A DNA stretch of 64,000 nt from Misgurnus anguillicaudatus (Eukaryota; Chordata; Actinopteri; Cypriniformes; Cobitidae). Each line of letters starts with the position of its first letter. Position 1 is the stretch's first letter. The notes beneath the pieces were generated by a model. It was not told where the DNA came from, made no database searches, and was given only the letters and a program-made list of their open reading frames with translations. Shown piece after piece: positions 60,035-64,000 of the stretch. The position numbers and the translations under genes were made by a program. The stretch spans positions 50,143,501 through 50,207,500 of the forward strand of contig NC_073358.2 of NCBI RefSeq assembly GCF_027580225.2, given 5' to 3'.

Positions 60035-60339
60035 AGGGATACTTCACCGATTTAGCATTCAGCTTTGTATCTGTAGAAACCTGGCAGTATTACTGAATGA
60101 CCATGTTTCCCTCCCTCATTTCCCCCTGAGAGGAGAGATATCTGCATTTTGGTTCTGCAAAAAAGTCCTCCGATGATGTAATATGACGATTTTTGCATCA
60201 TCGGAGGACTTTTTTGCAGAACCAAAATGCAGATATCTCTCCTCTCAGGGGGAAATGATTGAGGGAAACATGGTCATTCAGTAATACTGCCGGGTTTCTA
60301 CAGATACAAAGCTGAATGCTAAATCGGTGAAGTATCCCT
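60035..60339. mobile_element. TTAA-flanked, near-perfect palindromic MITE
   Basis: Arms of about 145 bp, starting AGGGATACTTCACCGATTTA and ending with its inverse, pair almost base for base around a centre near 60187. TTAA at 60031-60034 and 60340-60343. It would fold into long double-stranded RNA if transcribed. Confidence 0.92.
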
Positions 60340-60344
60340 TTAAG

Positions 60345-61990
60345 GCTAGTGTCAAAGGTCGGAGCAGACCACAGATGTTGCAAGTCACGCCCCTTCCTAG
60401 TGTTCACCTCGGGGAGTTCCCAAAAGCACCCAAATGACCAGACAAACAAGATGAGGTAAGTAAAACTTAAAACAAACTTTGTTAAATAACTTAAAATCAA
60501 TGAGGGGAGGGGGGAATGGAAGCTAAAATCCAAAGCTTGGATGAGGGGCAGTCTTGGGTCTCGTCGACCCAGTCGCAGGTAGGTCCTGACAAGTCCTTCC
60601 TTCTTTCCCTGCGACTTTGTTCAATTCGTCCACAAATCTCCCGTTTCTGTTTCCTCTTACAAGCCGCCGATCCTAGAGCTCTCGCCCTCTCCTGAGCCCA
60701 AAAAGAGACAAGGGTGAGTAGTGGAGCAAGGAGAGTTTAGTACCTGGATCACCATTTGGCAATTAGCCCAGCTCTGTCCGCTGGAGGGCCCCACAGAAGG
60801 ACCCTGAGGTAAGTATCCCGTTGGTTTTCATCCTGAGGTGAAGATGCAGGTAAGGATCTCGGATGACTGGGGCGTTACTCTCCTTAGGGCACTGAGTGAC
60901 ACTGCTTGGTGGTTCTGAAAGATCAACACAATGGAAGTATTTCGGATGACTGGGACGTTTCTCTCCTTAGGGCGCTGTGTGACACTGCTTGGTGGCTCTG
61001 AAAGATCAACACAAGGTAAGTATTTCGAATGACTGAGACATTTCTCTCCTTAGGGCGCTGCGTGACACTGCTTGGTGGTTCTGAAAGATCAACACAAGGT
61101 AAGTGTCTCCAGGAATGATTGAGGTTTTGCTCTCACAGGGGCGACGTATAGTGCTTCCAGATAACGCTCAGCTATGACAGGAGGTAAGTACTTTGGCTGG
61201 TGACGGGGACTTTTACTCTCAAAGGGGCAACGTTAGACACAAGCAGATAGCTCTTAGCTGTGATAGGAGGTAAGTACTTTGGCTGGTGAATGGGACTTTT
61301 ACTCACACAGGGGCGACGTTAGACTCAAGCAAATAGCTCTTAGCTATGATTGGAGGTAAGTACTTTGGCTGGTGACTGGGACTTTTACTCTCACAGGAGC
61401 AACGTTAGACACAAGCAAATAGCTCTTAGCTATGACGGCGGGTAAGTACTTTGGCTGGTGACTGGGACTTTTACTCTCACAGGGGTGACGTTAGACACAA
61501 GCAGATAGCTCTTAGCTATGACGGGAGGTAAGTACTTTGGCTGGTGACTGGGACTTTTACTCTCACAGGAGCGATGTTAGACACAAGCAAATACCTCTTA
61601 GCTATGACGGGAGGTAAGTACTTTGGCTGGTGACTGGGACTTTTACTCTCACAGGGGCGACGTTAGACACAGGCAGATAGCTCTTAGCTATGACGGCAGA
61701 GAATACTTTTGCTAACAACTGGGCCTTTACTCTCACAGGGACGTGGACAATTTTCCTCCTGGACTGATATGCTTATGGCAGGTGAGGATTCAGGAAGGTG
61801 GGTAACAAGGAATGTACAGACCTTTAGCGGTGGTGGGTATCCTACGGTTGGCCTAGACAGAGACTCCAATGTCTCGGTGAAGCTGCTGACTGCTGCGGTG
61901 GGCCGAACGCTTCTCTCTTCTCTCCTTCAGCTGACGGGATCAGAGATCTAGACAGGGGCGAACTTCGAAGGGCTCCACAACAGACGTAAG
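60345..61990 (+). other. Region with serial splice-like signals, possibly a non-coding repeat unit
   Basis: From about 60450 the plus strand shows repeated GAG|GTAAGT-type donors and TTTCTCTCCTTAG or TTTACTCTCACAG acceptors. Examples are GATGAG|GTAAGT at 60458 and CTTACAAG before 60662, with GACAAGG|GTGAGT at 60711. The last donor ACAGAC|GTAAG at 61988 is split by a hAT. No continuous reading frame. It may be a transcribed repeat or part of a larger element running past the window end. Confidence 0.4.
60880..61785 (+). repeat. Tandem array of 45-nt exon-like blocks and about 41-nt intron-like blocks
   Basis: About ten units. An earlier type (acceptor TTTCTCTCCTTAG, block GGCGCTG...CACAAG, donor GTAAGTATTT) occurs about three times from 60894. 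The later type (acceptor TTTACTCTCACAG, block GGGCGACGTTAGACACAAGC...GGGAG, donor GTAAGTACTTTGG) occurs about seven times from 61139 with a period of 86-87 bp. Several blocks are exactly 45 nt (for example 61139-61183). Two units have lost the donor (near 60945 and 61695). The later type is open in one frame per block, but the frames of the two types differ. Confidence 0.8.
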
Positions 61991-63576
61991 TAGGGGTGGG
62001 CGGTATGAGCAAAAATTAATATCAAGGTATTTTTCACTCTTCAGCCGGTATAACGGTATTACGGTATGTTGCCATATGAGATAAAACATTTTGGAGTCAC
62101 ACTATAGTAAACCTTAGTTAAATTACAGACAAAATTAGTATTTTTAACCTTATTTTACTAATAAGTGAGGGATTGGACATAGACATGATTTTTTATCTTT
62201 TCCCATTTTTTCCTTTAAAAGTGCCATTGTGTGGATGGGTGGACTCATCTGCTTATGCGTATTGTCACTAATATGGGAAGTATGAAAGTATGGAAATTAG
62301 TATGGTCATTTGCTGGTAGGCTATATGCCTTATTACAATGTTTTACGCTACATCCAACAACTTTAAAGCTGTGTGCTGTGTATATCTTGTGTCTGTTTGA
62401 TTTATAAATATACAAAGAACAAGATTTTTTTTTGTTGTTGTTAATATGAACATCTGATGGGAGATGCCATCTCACTTTAAATTAGTATTAATCCCTGAAC
62501 GCATTAATGAATGCAGTTTATTAATACAAGTTAGTTATATTAATAAATGTATTTATTGCATTTAATTTAATTAACCAGCAGATTCACATTGCCAAAAACA
62601 CTCCACTCATACGTTGTATTGTTTAATAGCCTCTCTAATTAATAAATCTGCATTAAGAAAAGGAAATTTACCATTAAAGGCTGTTTTTAATGTGTTTGGT
62701 ATTTTGTTTACGTTATCCGCTAAAGGACTCGGAAAGCGCTATTCATTTAACCGTAACTCCTCGACCATTTGCGCTATCAAAAAAGGAATGGTTGCTAAAA
62801 GAAGATAAATTGCACTTTTTGGCAAATTATGGTTTATTACGGTAATTTCTTGCTTTCCATCCTCCAATCGCTTACCTGGAGAGCGTGTGCAGGGCGCAGT
62901 AGAGAGAGCAGATCTGAGTGAAAAGGGAGTAACACCGTTAATCGACTTTGAAGTGAAGTAAAAAAAGCCTCCTAAATGTATAACACTGTTGACGCGCTGT
63001 TGGTGCCTTGGGACTCGACGGCCCGACTGTTTAAGTTGATTTTCAATAAAGCAGCGTTGATTTTGTCGCTTCTGGGTCCTGTTATGTTTCAGAACCTGGT
63101 AACTTAATGCTTAGGTAAGCCACGGGTTTGTTTCTCGCCAAACTCGCTGTACAGATCACAACACCTGAAATATAGTCTTTGGCAGGATTTGCGTGGACTA
63201 TGATGTGCATCCTCTTAAAAAAATGATGATTAAAAATGGATTGAAGTGCGATCGGAGCTTTTCGTTTTGTGTTTCTGTGGACAGCGCATCTCGGGAACGG
63301 AGGTATGACTTTTAAGACTTGGGTAAACTCCCGCGGGGTCTTAAAAAAATAACATTCATAAAGTTACATTTAAGTCCTAGGATGAAGATCTGGGCATTTT
63401 AAGGCCATAGATATAACTTTCTGAAGGTTAGTTTTTTTAACACTGCGGGAACCCTGATAAGTGCAAAAATAGAATTTAAAATATGTAACCCCGGTATCAA
63501 CGGTTTTGCAAAATCCATATCATGGCGTGACACAATACCGGTAATTACTATCATACCGGTTTATTGCCCACCCCTA
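61991..63576. mobile_element. hAT element, duplication GACGTAAG
   Basis: Ends TAGGGGTGGGCGGTATG and inverted ...TTTATTGCCCACCCCTA, with exact GACGTAAG at 61983-61990 and 63577-63584. CCGGTAT/ATACCGG motifs lie near both ends. No transposase ORF; the 64-codon ORF at 62614-62808 shows nothing recognisable. Confidence 0.92.
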
Positions 63577-63584
63577 GACGTAAG

Positions 63585-64000
63585 TATTCACACCGATATT
63601 ATCTTCTCTCCACAATCAACTTTCCTTCTTACAGATATTTTCCTCCGTAGTACAAAAAGTCTCACTTGCCTTGTTAAATTTTCTCCACCGTCTCACCTGA
63701 CCAGGGGATTTTCTCGAGGTCAGCCCGGGGTGTCGCCACTGAGCTCCGGGACCAGACCGTCCTTACTTGGTTTCCATCCAGGGGGGGGTCAGAGGAGGCA
63801 CATAATTTAGATGTTACTGCACAGAATTCGACATCCACTTGTTTCCCAAAACAAGTCCTGGAGTGCACTGGGCTCCGTCTTCGCTGCAGATGATAGACGA
63901 TCGTCGCCGTCCTGACACCCCGTTCCTTCCTTTATTCTGCGGGTTTCTGGCCCTCCCACTACGCTTCTTCGCAGTGGGGCCGGTTTCCTACAACAGCTAG
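63585..64000. other. Continuation of the splice-signal region to the window end
   Basis: Picks up directly from 61990 once the hAT is removed. It holds CTTTCCTTCTTACAG before 63635 (acceptor-like) and GC-richer sequence to the end. No ORF of note; the structure continues outside the window. Confidence 0.35.

Noticed and set aside
60198..60533. 111-codon minus-strand ORF
   Set aside because: Half of it is one arm of the palindromic MITE; no domain.

Overview
The window is vertebrate nuclear DNA from a ray-finned fish, most likely a cyprinid. It is AT-rich with GT-AG introns and is packed with teleost-type transposons: a tyrosine-recombinase DIRS element, hAT, Tc1, pogo-like and TTAA-targeting MITEs, and a tRNA-derived SINE. 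It also holds CA/GA/TA microsatellites. There is no bacterial-type gene organisation.

One host gene dominates: a plus-strand lipoxygenase of the animal arachidonate 5-lipoxygenase type (about 6510-55644). Fourteen exons from 7505 to 55644 join in phase and encode a PLAT domain followed by a full catalytic domain with all five iron ligands. A further 5' exon at 6510-6662 adds an N-terminal extension. Exon sizes from the sixth onward match or nearly match the mammalian ALOX5 gene. The protein looks diverged: the PLAT calcium and membrane loops and three of four known pocket residues differ. The canonical 5' splice site after 51316 is not GT, so either this copy is decaying or the base is an error.

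Layout. 1-5090: most of a DIRS-like retrotransposon (gag split by a frameshift, RT/RNase H, tyrosine recombinase). 5100-6500: a MITE and upstream sequence. 6510-7998: first lipoxygenase exons. 7999-41452: one intron of about 33 kb built almost wholly of repeats, including three hATs nested inside one another (12546-15899), an 81-bp minisatellite (15905-23690) split by a solo LTR and carrying six copies of a 51-nt exon-like segment, a Tc1 copy, fold-back and TTAA MITEs, a SINE-disrupted pseudogene and several hAT copies. 41453-44264: three exons, with a four-layer nest of MITEs in an intron. 44265-50555: an intron holding an ORF-less LTR-like element with an array of stem-loop repeats. 50556-55644: the catalytic exons and stop codon. 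56391-59165: a hAT that contains a pogo-like element with a zinc-finger ORF. 60030-64000: a near-perfect palindrome, then a tandem array of about 45-nt exon-like blocks separated by about 41-nt intron-like blocks, and another hAT.

The two arrays with repeated consensus-like splice signals (18969-23765 and 60880-61785) and the stem-loop array (44868-46600) are the least conventional features. No conclusion about transcription can be drawn from sequence alone.
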